A stretch of 64,000 nucleotides of DNA from Bacillota bacterium (GTDB lineage Bacteria; Bacillota; Clostridia; Christensenellales; SZUA-584). Below are positions 42,187 to 50,641 of the stretch, one piece after another (the first letter of the stretch is position 1; the number at the start of each line of letters is the position of its first letter). The notes under the pieces were generated by a model, which was not told the origin of the DNA, made no database searches, and worked only from the letters and a program-made list of their open reading frames with translations. The translations under genes were made by a program, and so were the position numbers. The stretch covers positions 62,001 through 126,000 of the forward strand of contig JAEWRI010000043.1 of NCBI GenBank assembly GCA_023460085.1. The letters are read 5' to 3'.

Positions 42187-43962
42187 TCAGATGTCCAGCA
42201 CTTTGGCGTCCAAAATATATTTCATCATCCGCAGCGCCTCAGCGTCCGTCTTGCCTGTGAGCTTAATGGAACGCTCCAGTTCCCTGTAGGCGGGCTTCAA
42301 ATACCCATTGAAGAAATATATTTTTCCCAGCCGTTTCAGTACGCTGTCATCCGTAATCAGGTTGAGCAGCCGGCGCGCTTTATCAAATTCATCAAAATGC
42401 TCGGTCCTCATAAGGATGTTCAACAATTCAAAAATCGGATCGGTATAAGGCTTTGACGTGGCCTCATCGGTTGCCAGCGGCGGGCAGTTTTTGTCGCCCA
42501 TCAGCCCTTCAAAGCGCTCCAGCACGGTGAAATAAGCGCTGTTGCCACGCGGCAGCGTCACGGTGATTTCCATATCAAAAAATGCGCAGAGGTGACTGAG
42601 AAATGAGGCGCGATCCTCAAAGTCACTGCCGGCCAGCAGGCTGAACTGAGTACACGCCTCGCTGTAACGCTTGAGAAAGAGCAGACAAACACCCTGATCA
42701 TAATGTGCGGTGTCTGGATCTTCGCCCTTTTTTATCGCCTTGCGCGCAAAGCTCAGCGCAATATCCCAGCGGCGCAGGGCATAGAAAGCATCGGACAGTA
42801 GCAGGTTTTTATTCGGTAGGGCAGGAATCATGCCTGCAAGCTTTTTTGCTGCAATGTCGGGCGTCATTTTATCCATCATGGAACTCGCCAATAATATCAG
42901 AACATCGCGATTGCCGGGGTTTAATTTCAGTGCGATGCGCCCAAAGCGCATCATGTTTTCCGGATCCCCCAGGTTATTATAAATCTGGCACAGCATATGC
43001 GCCGCTTTATACGAACCGACGCCCGCGATGTAACTGATGTGCAGCGGAGGGTCGCCCATCTCAAGACATTTCTTAAACGATTTGATCGCCGCAAGGTATC
43101 GCTCCTTCTGCAGCCATACGGTACCGCGGATAAATTCAAGGTCCGTATATTCAGGATAATATTTCAGCCCTGTTTCGATATATTCAAGCTGTTCCGATGT
43201 TTTGCCGAGAATTTCACAGCAAGCGACAAGCCGCAATACCAGCTTAGAGCTGTACCCGCTGTCGCGGGAAAAGCTCTCAAAGCTTTTCAGATAACAGTCG
43301 AAAGCTTCCTTCGTTCGCAGCTGCGCGTAATATTCATTGCCCAGATTGTAGAGCATGAACGGATCGTCGGGACGCTTTTGTAGTTCCTTCAGTATCATGG
43401 TTACATTGCGCTCGCGTTTTGCCTGTGTGCGCTCTGGGTCATTGAGGTAGCCATAATGATATACACGCATGTCGGAGATGGCGGTTGTAGAGACGGCCTT
43501 GGGGCCACTGCAATAGAGCTGCTCGTGGATGTCCCCGGTAAAGCGGTATCCCATATGGTTTTTAAACAGATATATGTTGAGGTTGCAAAGCAGATTGGAT
43601 GGATCGGGTTTATCGCCGAGGTAACTCAATGTCTTACAATAATATGCCGTAGCGGTATACTTGTTCGAAACCATGTCGACCAGTTTATCCGTATCCTTGC
43701 GCTCAAACTCGTCGTCTGCGTCCATGATCCATACCCAGTCCATTTTGGCATGCTCCAGTGCATAGTTGCGGGCCGCTGAAAAGCTGCCATTCCACGGAAA
43801 GTAGTATACGTCCGCGCCATAGCGCTCTGCTATCTCCACCGTGCTGTCGGTGGAGCCGGTGTCAACGATGATCATTTCATCCGTAATATGCTTCACGCTT
43901 TCCAGACACCTGCCAAGCATCGTTTCTTCGTTCTTTACAATCATACAGAGGCTGATTGACAT
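42187..43962 (-). CDS. Glycosyltransferase family 2 protein fused to TPR repeats
   Basis: 591 residues from ATG 43962, with GGGGGGAT upstream. N-terminal GT-A domain: SLCMIVKNEETMLGRCLESV, IIVDTGSTDSTVEIAERYGA, FSAARNYALEHAKMDW and the DxD-type metal motif WIMDADDEF. From about residue 200 the chain is helical with TPR-like repeats (YNLGNEYYAQLRTKEAFDCY, HYDQGVCLLFLKRYSEACTQ). Such GT2-TPR fusions often modify proteins, like O-GlcNAc-type systems. Last gene of an operon with two DUF6385-like proteins, which are candidate acceptors. Confidence 0.87.
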   Translation of the reverse strand: MSISLCMIVKNEETMLGRCLESVKHITDEMIIVDTGSTDSTVEIAERYGADVYYFPWNGSFSAARNYALEHAKMDWVWIMDADDEFERKDTDKLVDMVSNKYTATAYYCKTLSYLGDKPDPSNLLCNLNIYLFKNHMGYRFTGDIHEQLYCSGPKAVSTTAISDMRVYHYGYLNDPERTQAKRERNVTMILKELQKRPDDPFMLYNLGNEYYAQLRTKEAFDCYLKSFESFSRDSGYSSKLVLRLVACCEILGKTSEQLEYIETGLKYYPEYTDLEFIRGTVWLQKERYLAAIKSFKKCLEMGDPPLHISYIAGVGSYKAAHMLCQIYNNLGDPENMMRFGRIALKLNPGNRDVLILLASSMMDKMTPDIAAKKLAGMIPALPNKNLLLSDAFYALRRWDIALSFARKAIKKGEDPDTAHYDQGVCLLFLKRYSEACTQFSLLAGSDFEDRASFLSHLCAFFDMEITVTLPRGNSAYFTVLERFEGLMGDKNCPPLATDEATSKPYTDPIFELLNILMRTEHFDEFDKARRLLNLITDDSVLKRLGKIYFFNGYLKPAYRELERSIKLTGKTDAEALRMMKYILDAKVLDI

Positions 43963-44026
43963 TTGTATATCCCCCCAAAACATTATGTAGGGCGGTGTAA
44001 CCGCCCCGCCTTTGTACACTGCGGTA

Positions 44027-44479
44027 TTATCCGCGCCCGTCGTAGTAGGCTTCGACCGCAGCCGTATCGGTTTCGCTCAAATTAGTGTACTCCAGCCGCG
44101 TGTAAGGCTGATAATGCTTGGGCACGAGTACGGTTGCATCACCAAACGCCAGCGTGACGGCGGAGGCGTCATCGATGAAATAGCTCGTCGTACTGGTGGG
44201 CGATATCTGCAGATTGACCGCGATGCTGGCAGTCGAGGAAGTGTTCTTCACATAGAACGAATACAGGCTCTTGTTAGAGGTATTCTCTGTCAGCATCGTG
44301 CTCGAGGTGTCCGTGGCAATGCCGGTTGCGCTGGAACTGTCCGACGTATAACTCGATTGCAGAATAAGGTTGCCGGCGGAGTCGACCGCAAGCGCTACGG
44401 CGGTAGTTGAATTATACAGGCCGTATATCAGCGACTTCAGGTCTTCCGCGACCACATCAAAGACAAAATTGTTAGGCAT
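44027..44479 (-). CDS. Ser/Thr-rich small DUF6385-like protein
   Basis: 150 residues from ATG 44479, which has AGGAGG six bases upstream. No signal peptide or membrane helix. Residues 42-99 are extremely Ser/Thr-rich (29 of 58). The C-terminus (KHYQPYTRLEYTNL) aligns by eye with the end of the neighbouring 256-residue protein (YYGKYTRLRLYASG), so the two share a beta-rich domain, which I match from memory to DUF6385. Function unknown. The composition and the adjacent GT2-TPR gene suggest it may be an O-glycosylated structural or surface protein. Confidence 0.68.
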   Translation of the reverse strand: MPNNFVFDVVAEDLKSLIYGLYNSTTAVALAVDSAGNLILQSSYTSDSSSATGIATDTSSTMLTENTSNKSLYSFYVKNTSSTASIAVNLQISPTSTTSYFIDDASAVTLAFGDATVLVPKHYQPYTRLEYTNLSETDTAAVEAYYDGRG

Positions 44480-44493
44480 AGTTTCCTCCTGCC

Positions 44494-44548
44494 GGAGCGT
44501 CACATGAAAGAAAAGTGACCGCTCCGAAAAATCTGGGACTTATCCCAG
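44494..44548 (-). promoter_or_regulatory. Tandem hairpins (terminator-like plus leader stem) between the two DUF6385-like genes
   Basis: Reading on the reverse strand, CTGGG/CCCAG (44548-44533) followed by ATTTTT is a weak terminator after the 256-residue protein gene. A second stem GGAGCGGTCAC (44525-44515) with GTGACGCTCC (44503-44494) ends just before the AGGAGG of the small gene and could control its translation. Confidence 0.55.
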
Positions 44549-44602
44549 GTGCAGAATTTGCACAATTCAGTTTATGTATATATGTAGCGATTGGTGAAAA
44601 AT

Positions 44603-45373
44603 TTAACCAAACTGCTGTCCGACGAAGCGTACCTCTGCTTTTCCGTGCCCGGAAGCGTATAACCGCAGCCGGGTGTATTTACCATAGTATTTACATACCA
44701 GCGCCCTGGTTTCATCCATCTCCACCGGAAGCCTCGTTCCCTGCACCCAGTGGATCGCTTCGGCGCTTACCTCGGTGCAAACCTCTATGGAGTTATCGCC
44801 GCCGTTGGTGACAAAAAAGGTAGACTGATAAGAGAGGGCGGTATCAATATCAGGGGTTGAATCCGTCTGGTCGAAGTCAAAGCGATATGTTCTCTCCTCC
44901 GCGTTCATACATCCGCAGCGCGCGTCATGCGTAATCGCGATGCAGAGCGCGGGGGATACGGGCTCAAAAAATATGAGCGGAGAATAGCAATAAGCTGTGG
45001 TGATGACAAATCGCAGCTTTCCGTAAAGCGGCTGGCAAAGCAGGGCGCTGATATCGATGCACTGCGGACCGGAGCGGTTGATCTGCGCTTCCTTCATTAC
45101 ATTTCCGGGACCTTCGATACAAAGCGTTGCCAGGCGGCAGCACGGCAGCATACGCTGAACTGTGATGCATAAAAGGGCGGTGACGGGAGCACCGGCAAGC
45201 ATACCGGTTGCGTCAAAGTCCAGCACCGTTTGGTAGGTGTATTTGCCCCATGTACCCGCGACGAGCCGATCATCGCAGCGTCGTACGCCGCAGCCTGAGC
45301 GGATCAGCGTATAGCCGCAGGTGCAGGGCAGCACGGTCTGCGGGGCGCGCGTCATCGTCTGTGATTCCATCAT
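44603..45373 (-). CDS. DUF6385-like protein with Cys-rich N-terminal domain
   Basis: 256 residues; ATG 45373 or 45370, no strong ribosome site. The N-terminal ~150 residues form a beta-rich domain with many cysteines (PCTCGYTLIRSGCGVRRC, CCRLATLC, ARCGC), unusual for a cytoplasmic protein and reminiscent of spore-coat or other cross-linked surface proteins. A C-terminal domain resembles the small neighbour (TFFVTNGGDNSIEVCTEV ... YTRLRLY). First gene of the glycosyltransferase operon. Exact role unknown. Confidence 0.65.
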   Translation of the reverse strand: MMESQTMTRAPQTVLPCTCGYTLIRSGCGVRRCDDRLVAGTWGKYTYQTVLDFDATGMLAGAPVTALLCITVQRMLPCCRLATLCIEGPGNVMKEAQINRSGPQCIDISALLCQPLYGKLRFVITTAYCYSPLIFFEPVSPALCIAITHDARCGCMNAEERTYRFDFDQTDSTPDIDTALSYQSTFFVTNGGDNSIEVCTEVSAEAIHWVQGTRLPVEMDETRALVCKYYGKYTRLRLYASGHGKAEVRFVGQQFG

Positions 45374-45516
45374 GGATTATCATATTCATGCCGTGTAAAA
45401 TGGTTAAAAAGTGCCGATTTTCTTCATAGCATGCGCCTGTGCGGTGTGGTAGAATGGCGGAGAGAAGCGGAATGGGACTGGGGCAGGAAGCACATTCCTG
45501 CCGGAAGGAGAATGCA

Positions 45517-45795
45517 ATGTTTACAGTGGTAGAAGGCAAGGATTTTGGCGATGTGAAAATTTATGCGCTGAGCACATGCGGATGGTGCAGAAAGACGAAA
45601 GCATATTTGAAGGAGCATGGTGTGAAATATGCCTACGTGGACGTGGACCTGCTTGCGGGCGCAGCGCGGGAAACCGCACGCGCGGAGCAGGAGCGATTCA
45701 ATCCGCGGGGATCCTTTCCGACGATAGTGATAGACGGCAAAGACTGCATTGTGGGCTTCGACGAGGAAGCGCTGGAAAGCCGATTCGGAGGCTGA
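45517..45795 (+). CDS. Glutaredoxin-family protein
   Basis: 92 residues from ATG 45517 with AAGGAG upstream. Thioredoxin fold: VKIYALSTCGWCRKTKAYLKEHG with the CxxC active site (CGWC), YVDVDLL, GSFPTIVIDGKDCIVGFDEE with the cis-proline TVP-like turn (FPT). CGWC differs from classic CPYC and is closer to clostridial glutaredoxin-like proteins. An extended -10 (TGG TAGAAT, 45447-45455) is a likely promoter. Only three bases separate it from the ferredoxin-thioredoxin reductase gene, suggesting a redox pair. Confidence 0.88.
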   Translation: MFTVVEGKDFGDVKIYALSTCGWCRKTKAYLKEHGVKYAYVDVDLLAGAARETARAEQERFNPRGSFPTIVIDGKDCIVGFDEEALESRFGG

Positions 45796-45798
45796 AAT

Positions 45799-46293
45799 AT
45801 GGATGAACGCGTAAAAAAACGGGTGGAGCAGCTGAAGGCAGATGCAACGGCGGGAGGGTATACGCTGAACGCCGATGAGGAATTCGTGGCGGATCTGGCG
45901 GAAGGGCTGATTGCCAATGCCGACAGGTATGGCATCGAGAGCTGCCCTTGCCGCCTGTTTGAGGGCAGTCGGGAGGACAATCTGGATATCGTGTGCCCGT
46001 GCGTGTACCGCGACGATGACCTTGCCGAGTATGGCGCGTGCTTCTGTGCGCTGTACGTTGCGCAGGGAAGACCCGCAAAGCAGGCGCCGGAGCGCCGCCC
46101 GCCGCTGGCGGAGCGGAGTAGAAAGGCCGCGGAAACAAAGGCGTCAGAAGCCCCTGCCGGATTGGATGTCACGGCGCTGAAGTATCCGGTTTACCGCTGC
46201 AGCGTATGCGGTTATCTTTGTGCCAAGGATAACCCGCCGCGCGTATGCCCCATCTGCAAGGCGGGCGCGGAACGGTTTGAGCGATTTCTCTAG
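45799..46293 (+). CDS. Ferredoxin-thioredoxin reductase catalytic subunit fused to a rubredoxin-like domain
   Basis: 164 residues. The N-terminal ~100 residues have the FTR-beta cysteine pattern: SCPCRLF, VCPCVYRDDD and GACFCALYV, which together hold the 4Fe-4S cluster and the redox-active disulfide. After a charged Ala/Lys/Pro linker, a C-terminal rubredoxin-like zinc/iron ribbon YRCSVCGYLCAKDNPPRVCPICKAGAERF follows. Electrons probably pass from ferredoxin or the rubredoxin domain to the active disulfide and on to the adjacent glutaredoxin. No variable (alpha) FTR subunit is present. Confidence 0.88.
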   Translation: MDERVKKRVEQLKADATAGGYTLNADEEFVADLAEGLIANADRYGIESCPCRLFEGSREDNLDIVCPCVYRDDDLAEYGACFCALYVAQGRPAKQAPERRPPLAERSRKAAETKASEAPAGLDVTALKYPVYRCSVCGYLCAKDNPPRVCPICKAGAERFERFL

Positions 46294-46778
46294 AGCTCAA
46301 TCTGCATGATGATGACGCTGGCGGGCTGACCACCGGTGTCGCCTACGTCTTTCAGCACGCCGACATGCGTAAAGCCCATCTTTTCGTGGAAGGTTACGGA
46401 GGACGTGTTGCAGCTGTCTATCCATGCGGTGATTACGCGAAGCCCGCTCTGCCTTGCCCTACTCAGCAGCGCCTGCATCAGTGCGCTGCCGTATCCGCGG
46501 CCTTCGCAGCCTGGCGCGAGGTATATGCTGTTTTCCGCGGTCCTGTCGTAACCCGAGTATGGACGGAAGCGTGAAAGCGAAGCATAGCCGATAATCCGGC
46601 CTTCTTCCTCCGCGACGAGCGCGCAATACGGCGGCGCGGTGTGGCTGCGAAGCCACGCAGGCATCGCGGTCCGGCGGACGGGGGTGTGCTCCCATATGTG
46701 CGTCGTGTGCATGCGATAGTAATTCATGATACCGGCAATGGCGGCGAGATCGCCGGGCTGTGCATCGCGAATGGTCAT
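46290..46778 (-). CDS. GNAT acetyltransferase, phosphinothricin acetyltransferase-like
   Basis: 162 residues if the start is ATG 46778 (GGAAAGG six bases upstream), or two codons longer from 46784. GNAT core: TIRDAQPGDLAAIAGIMNYY, GRIIGYASLSRFRPYSGY and the acetyl-CoA loop APGCEGRGYGSALMQALL, ending with NTSSVTFHEKMGFTHVGVLKDVG. Resembles the Pat/MnaT branch that acetylates amino acid analogues. Converges on the upstream gene; both stops share CTAG at 46290-46293. Confidence 0.88.
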   Translation of the reverse strand: MTIRDAQPGDLAAIAGIMNYYRMHTTHIWEHTPVRRTAMPAWLRSHTAPPYCALVAEEEGRIIGYASLSRFRPYSGYDRTAENSIYLAPGCEGRGYGSALMQALLSRARQSGLRVITAWIDSCNTSSVTFHEKMGFTHVGVLKDVGDTGGQPASVIIMQIEL

Positions 46779-46861
46779 AGGCATCCTTTCCGGAGGATTA
46801 TGAATGGCAACACTATACCGCGGGCTGCTGGGCGCTGTCAAGGCGGCGGTACGGAGGAAAC

Positions 46862-47902
46862 ATGGAGAGACTGAATACGCTGGAATACACGCCGGGGGTT
46901 TTGTGGCTGCTGGATCAGACCCGACTTCCCGGCGAAATGGTGATCACAGGAGTACGCACCGTGCCGCAGGCGGTGGAAGCGATAGCGAAGCTGCGCGTTC
47001 GCGGTGCCCCTGCCATCGGAGTGGCGGCGGCTTATGCGCTGTGCCTGTCGGCGCACGGGGCGCAGGCGCTTCCGAACGCGGAGTTCGCGGCGTTATTTGA
47101 GAGAGACGCCGGCGCACTGGCGGCTTCACGGCCAACCGCGGTCAATCTCTTCTGGGCCATCGCGCGCATGAAGGAAGTGTTTTCGCGCTGCGCGGGGCAG
47201 GACACGCCAAATGTGATCGCCGCGCTGGAGGATGAGGCACGCCGCATGGAAATCGAGGACGGCGAGGTGAACCGCGCTATCGGCGAAAACCTGCTGAGCC
47301 TGCTGCATGACGGTGACACCGTGCTGACGCATTGCAACGCCGGGGCGCTGGCTACCACGCGGTACGGTACGGCGCTTTCGCCATTCTATCTCGCGCAGGA
47401 GCGGGGCATGAAGCTGCGCGTATATGCCGACGAAACGCGGCCGCTGCTGCAGGGCGCGCGTCTGACCGCGTTCGAACTGCATCGCGCGGGCATAGATGTT
47501 ACGCTGATCTGTGACAACATGGCGGCCTCCGTAATGGCGCAGGGTGAGATTCAAGCGGTCATCACGGGCTGCGACAGGGTGGCGGCGAACGGCGATACCG
47601 CCAATAAGATAGGTACGATGGGCGTTGCCATATTGGCGCGGCACTTCGGCATTCCGTTTTATATCGCCGCGCCCACGTCCACTATCGACATGCGATGCGC
47701 TTCCGGCACCGATATTCCCATTGAGCAGCGCGGGGAAGACGAGGTGGCGTGCTTTGCGGGCGTGCGTACCGCCCCTGAGGGCATAAAGGTATACAACCCG
47801 GCGTTCGACGTGACGCCCGCCGATCTGATTACAGCCATCGTGACGGAGAGGGGCATCGTAAGGCCGCCTTATGGAGCTGGCTTGAAGGCGCTGATGGAAT
47901 GA
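46862..47902 (+). CDS. mtnA: S-methyl-5-thioribose-1-phosphate isomerase
   Basis: 346 residues, start after GGAGG. The eIF2B-like MtnA family: VRGAPAIGVAAAYAL, HCNAGALATTRYGTALSP with the catalytic Cys, ADETRPLLQGARLTAFEL, VITGCDRVAANGDTANKIGT with the catalytic Asp. It isomerises methylthioribose 1-phosphate to methylthioribulose 1-phosphate in methionine salvage. No other salvage genes adjoin, so it may also serve ribose 1-phosphate-type or dihydroxyacetone shunt metabolism. Confidence 0.95.
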   Translation: MERLNTLEYTPGVLWLLDQTRLPGEMVITGVRTVPQAVEAIAKLRVRGAPAIGVAAAYALCLSAHGAQALPNAEFAALFERDAGALAASRPTAVNLFWAIARMKEVFSRCAGQDTPNVIAALEDEARRMEIEDGEVNRAIGENLLSLLHDGDTVLTHCNAGALATTRYGTALSPFYLAQERGMKLRVYADETRPLLQGARLTAFELHRAGIDVTLICDNMAASVMAQGEIQAVITGCDRVAANGDTANKIGTMGVAILARHFGIPFYIAAPTSTIDMRCASGTDIPIEQRGEDEVACFAGVRTAPEGIKVYNPAFDVTPADLITAIVTERGIVRPPYGAGLKALME

Positions 47903-47930
47903 AGAGCATCAACAATACGCTGGTATTAAA

Positions 47931-47961
47931 CAGGCCGTCCGGTAATTCCGGGCGGCCTGCC
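47931..47961. terminator. Shared hairpin terminator between convergent mtnA and the FtsX permease gene
   Basis: CAGGCCGTCCGG, loop TAATT, CCGGGCGGCCTG. On the reverse strand it is followed by TTTAATA, on the forward strand by CCGTTTC, so it is better as the end of the reverse operon. Confidence 0.65.
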
Positions 47962-47977
47962 GTTTCATAATTGGTTT

Positions 47978-50641
47978 TCAGAATGTCTCCTGCTTCAGCG
48001 CGTCTATGATGTTTTCCTTCTTGATGCGGTGCGAGGAGTATGCCATCGATGCCAGCACGATGAGGAGTATCATCAGTATGGCGACAATGTAGCTGACCCA
48101 GGGCAGCGTGAACTGCATGCCCAGCACGTCCATCTGCATGTTGTAGAGCAGAAACGCGACAGCCAGACTGATGGGCAGGCCCCAGAGCAGTCCCTTCAGG
48201 CCGTAGAATATGCTCTCGAAGCGCAGCATGCGCCCAAAGCCCTTGGGCGTCATGCCCACCGAGCGAAGCATTGCGAGCTCTCTGCGGCGCAAGCCGATAT
48301 TCGTGGATACCGTATTGAAGATGTTGGCGATGCAGATGAGGCTGATCAGCGCGATGAAGCCGTATACGAACACGCCCAGGAACGTGGAAAGGTTCTGTTC
48401 GCTGCGGGCCATGCTCTTGATATTGTAGATGTAATATCCCGACGCGGGCATGGTTTGCGCCAGTTCATTGAGCTTTGCCTCCAGCCGCTGGTCCTCGTCC
48501 GTCGTCATGTAAGTGGTATAGCGCGGCAGTCCGTAGTTCTCTGAAAGCTGGCTTTGTTCTTCCGGAGAGTAGCTGTGCAATACCGAATCCAATACGCCTT
48601 CGGACACCACCAATACCACGGAGGAGAAGGTCCCCGTCAGCACGCCCATCGGGCGTTGCGTGGTTATCGTGCCGAGCGTAAACTGCTTTGCTTCCCCGAC
48701 CGGCGAGCCAAAGTCTCCCGCTGTGAAGGAAAGCGTATCGCCTGTCCGCAGCTTAACGATTTCACCTGCTTCCTTCTTGACGTTGTTGCCTGTTACGCTG
48801 GCGTATTCCTGCCCGTAATTGATCAGAATGCCTTTGGGTGCAGACGTATCGCTGTAATCTTCGCTTCGTACGCCTGCAGACTGTGCGTATGCCGCAAAGC
48901 TCACGCTGTCCAGACTAAGCAGCGTAACCGAAAGCACCGCCTGCCCCGCGGCTATGTCTTCCGGCTGTGCGATACGCGTCCGCGTATAATCGCTGAGCTG
49001 CGTTTCGTTCAGCTGGGTATAGCCGTAGAGAGCCGCGTTTGCCGAAAAGTCGTTTACCAAATCCAGTGCGGCAATCTGGGCGTCGTTCTCACCGCGCTGC
49101 GCGTCGGATACATTTTGATACTGCAGCATGATGTCGTAGTTGTATCCCTCGTTCACCACATCCGTATATCGTCCGGAAAGGTCGGCGTATGAGGATACGG
49201 TAAGGAAAAGCACCAATGAAATGACGAGCGATACCACCGTTGCGCGGTACTTCTTACGGCTGCGTTTCAAATTCTTCAACGCGATTTCCGCTTCGAAGCC
49301 AAAGGCATGCCGCGTAAGGCGCGAGGTTTTTACGCTGCGGCGCGTGAGGCGCACATCCTGTGTCTGCCGTATGGCGTCGATAGGCGCTATCTTGGAGGCC
49401 CGGCGCGCCGGACGGTAGACCGAGATGAATATGGTGATTACCGAGAAGAGCACGGTAAGCGCCAGCGCGGAGAGGGGAACAACCAGAGTCAGCTTCACAC
49501 CGCCCGACACGTTGATGAAGCTGTCCAGCAGCGGCTGTATGGCCGCAAGCGTGATGCCGATACCGCCCAGCCCTGCGAGAATACCCACCGGAATGCCGAT
49601 GACGCCCACGAAAAAGCCTTCGAAATAGACGCTCGCACGCTTCTGGCTGCGCGTTGCGCCTACGCTCGCGAGCAGCCCCAGCTGCCTTGCACGCTCTGAT
49701 ACTGACATTGCGAACGCGTTATAGATGAGCGATACCGAAGCGATGACCACAATCAGTATGATGACCAGCATGAAGCCCTGCAGAAATACGTAAACGTTGT
49801 CCCATTCCACTACGCCGCTGTAGCGCAGCAGATTGTCGTTAAACTCCGCCCCAGTCTTGTCATCGCCTGCCAAGGCCATCAGGGTATCGACCTGCTTATA
49901 AATATCGCGGGAGAGGTGGGACGCCGTGATATATACGTTTACGTGATCCGAAGGGGAAAGGGATTCCGGGTCCAAGAAGCCCAGCAGCCCGTAGCCCATG
50001 GACCAGCCCTGCTCGAAGTTGGGCGCTTCCATGATACCCACGATGGTGAGCGTCGCTGTACCCTGAGACTGGAATGTGGGTGAGCCTACCACATTGCCTT
50101 TCTCATCATAGGCATCCCCGGCGTACTCGTTGCCTTGAAGCACAGTGCCGGAGCCGTCAATTATTGCCCCTGTGGTCAGCATCAGCGTATCGCCCACGGA
50201 ATACTCCAAATCGCTTCCCTTGAGTATGTTCTGGGATATCAGTATCTCCCCGTTTTTTTCCGGCAAACGGCCCTCAGTCAGCCGTATGGACATTTGCGAG
50301 AAACCGCCCGCGCTGTATTCGCGCAGAAACAGGTATTGCTTGGAGAAGTTTTCGGAATCGGCGATGGGTGAAAAACCGATGTCGCGGCTGAGTATGGCTG
50401 CATCCACCGCCTCGCTGTTTTCAACTGCGGCAAGGTTTGCGGAGGGTACATCGGTCAGCTCAGCGTGCCAGTTTCCGCTGTCGGCAATGCTGCCGCGCTG
50501 CAGATAACCGAGAAAGGACGCGGAAAGCGTTGTCACGGCAGTGATCATCGCAACGGATATGATGACGCCAATAATCGTTACAACCGTTCGCTTTTTATTG
50601 CGGCGCAGGCTGCGCAGCGTAAAGCTCCTCATCACGTTCAT
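47978..50641 (-). CDS. ABC transporter permease, FtsX/MacB type, large
   Basis: 887 residues. Helix 1 (TVVTIIGVIISVAMITAVTTL) leads to a large outside domain, then a three-helix FtsX block (MLVIILIVVIASVSLIYNAFAMSVSERARQLGLLASVGA), a central region with a second outside domain of ~250 residues, and a C-terminal FtsX block (NTVSTNIGLRRRELAMLRSVGMTPKGFGRML). About ten helices in all. Together with the ATPase and two-component genes it resembles peptide-sensing and resistance transporters of Firmicutes, though it is larger than BceB. Overlaps the ATPase gene by four bases. Confidence 0.88.
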   Translation of the reverse strand: MNVMRSFTLRSLRRNKKRTVVTIIGVIISVAMITAVTTLSASFLGYLQRGSIADSGNWHAELTDVPSANLAAVENSEAVDAAILSRDIGFSPIADSENFSKQYLFLREYSAGGFSQMSIRLTEGRLPEKNGEILISQNILKGSDLEYSVGDTLMLTTGAIIDGSGTVLQGNEYAGDAYDEKGNVVGSPTFQSQGTATLTIVGIMEAPNFEQGWSMGYGLLGFLDPESLSPSDHVNVYITASHLSRDIYKQVDTLMALAGDDKTGAEFNDNLLRYSGVVEWDNVYVFLQGFMLVIILIVVIASVSLIYNAFAMSVSERARQLGLLASVGATRSQKRASVYFEGFFVGVIGIPVGILAGLGGIGITLAAIQPLLDSFINVSGGVKLTLVVPLSALALTVLFSVITIFISVYRPARRASKIAPIDAIRQTQDVRLTRRSVKTSRLTRHAFGFEAEIALKNLKRSRKKYRATVVSLVISLVLFLTVSSYADLSGRYTDVVNEGYNYDIMLQYQNVSDAQRGENDAQIAALDLVNDFSANAALYGYTQLNETQLSDYTRTRIAQPEDIAAGQAVLSVTLLSLDSVSFAAYAQSAGVRSEDYSDTSAPKGILINYGQEYASVTGNNVKKEAGEIVKLRTGDTLSFTAGDFGSPVGEAKQFTLGTITTQRPMGVLTGTFSSVVLVVSEGVLDSVLHSYSPEEQSQLSENYGLPRYTTYMTTDEDQRLEAKLNELAQTMPASGYYIYNIKSMARSEQNLSTFLGVFVYGFIALISLICIANIFNTVSTNIGLRRRELAMLRSVGMTPKGFGRMLRFESIFYGLKGLLWGLPISLAVAFLLYNMQMDVLGMQFTLPWVSYIVAILMILLIVLASMAYSSHRIKKENIIDALKQETF

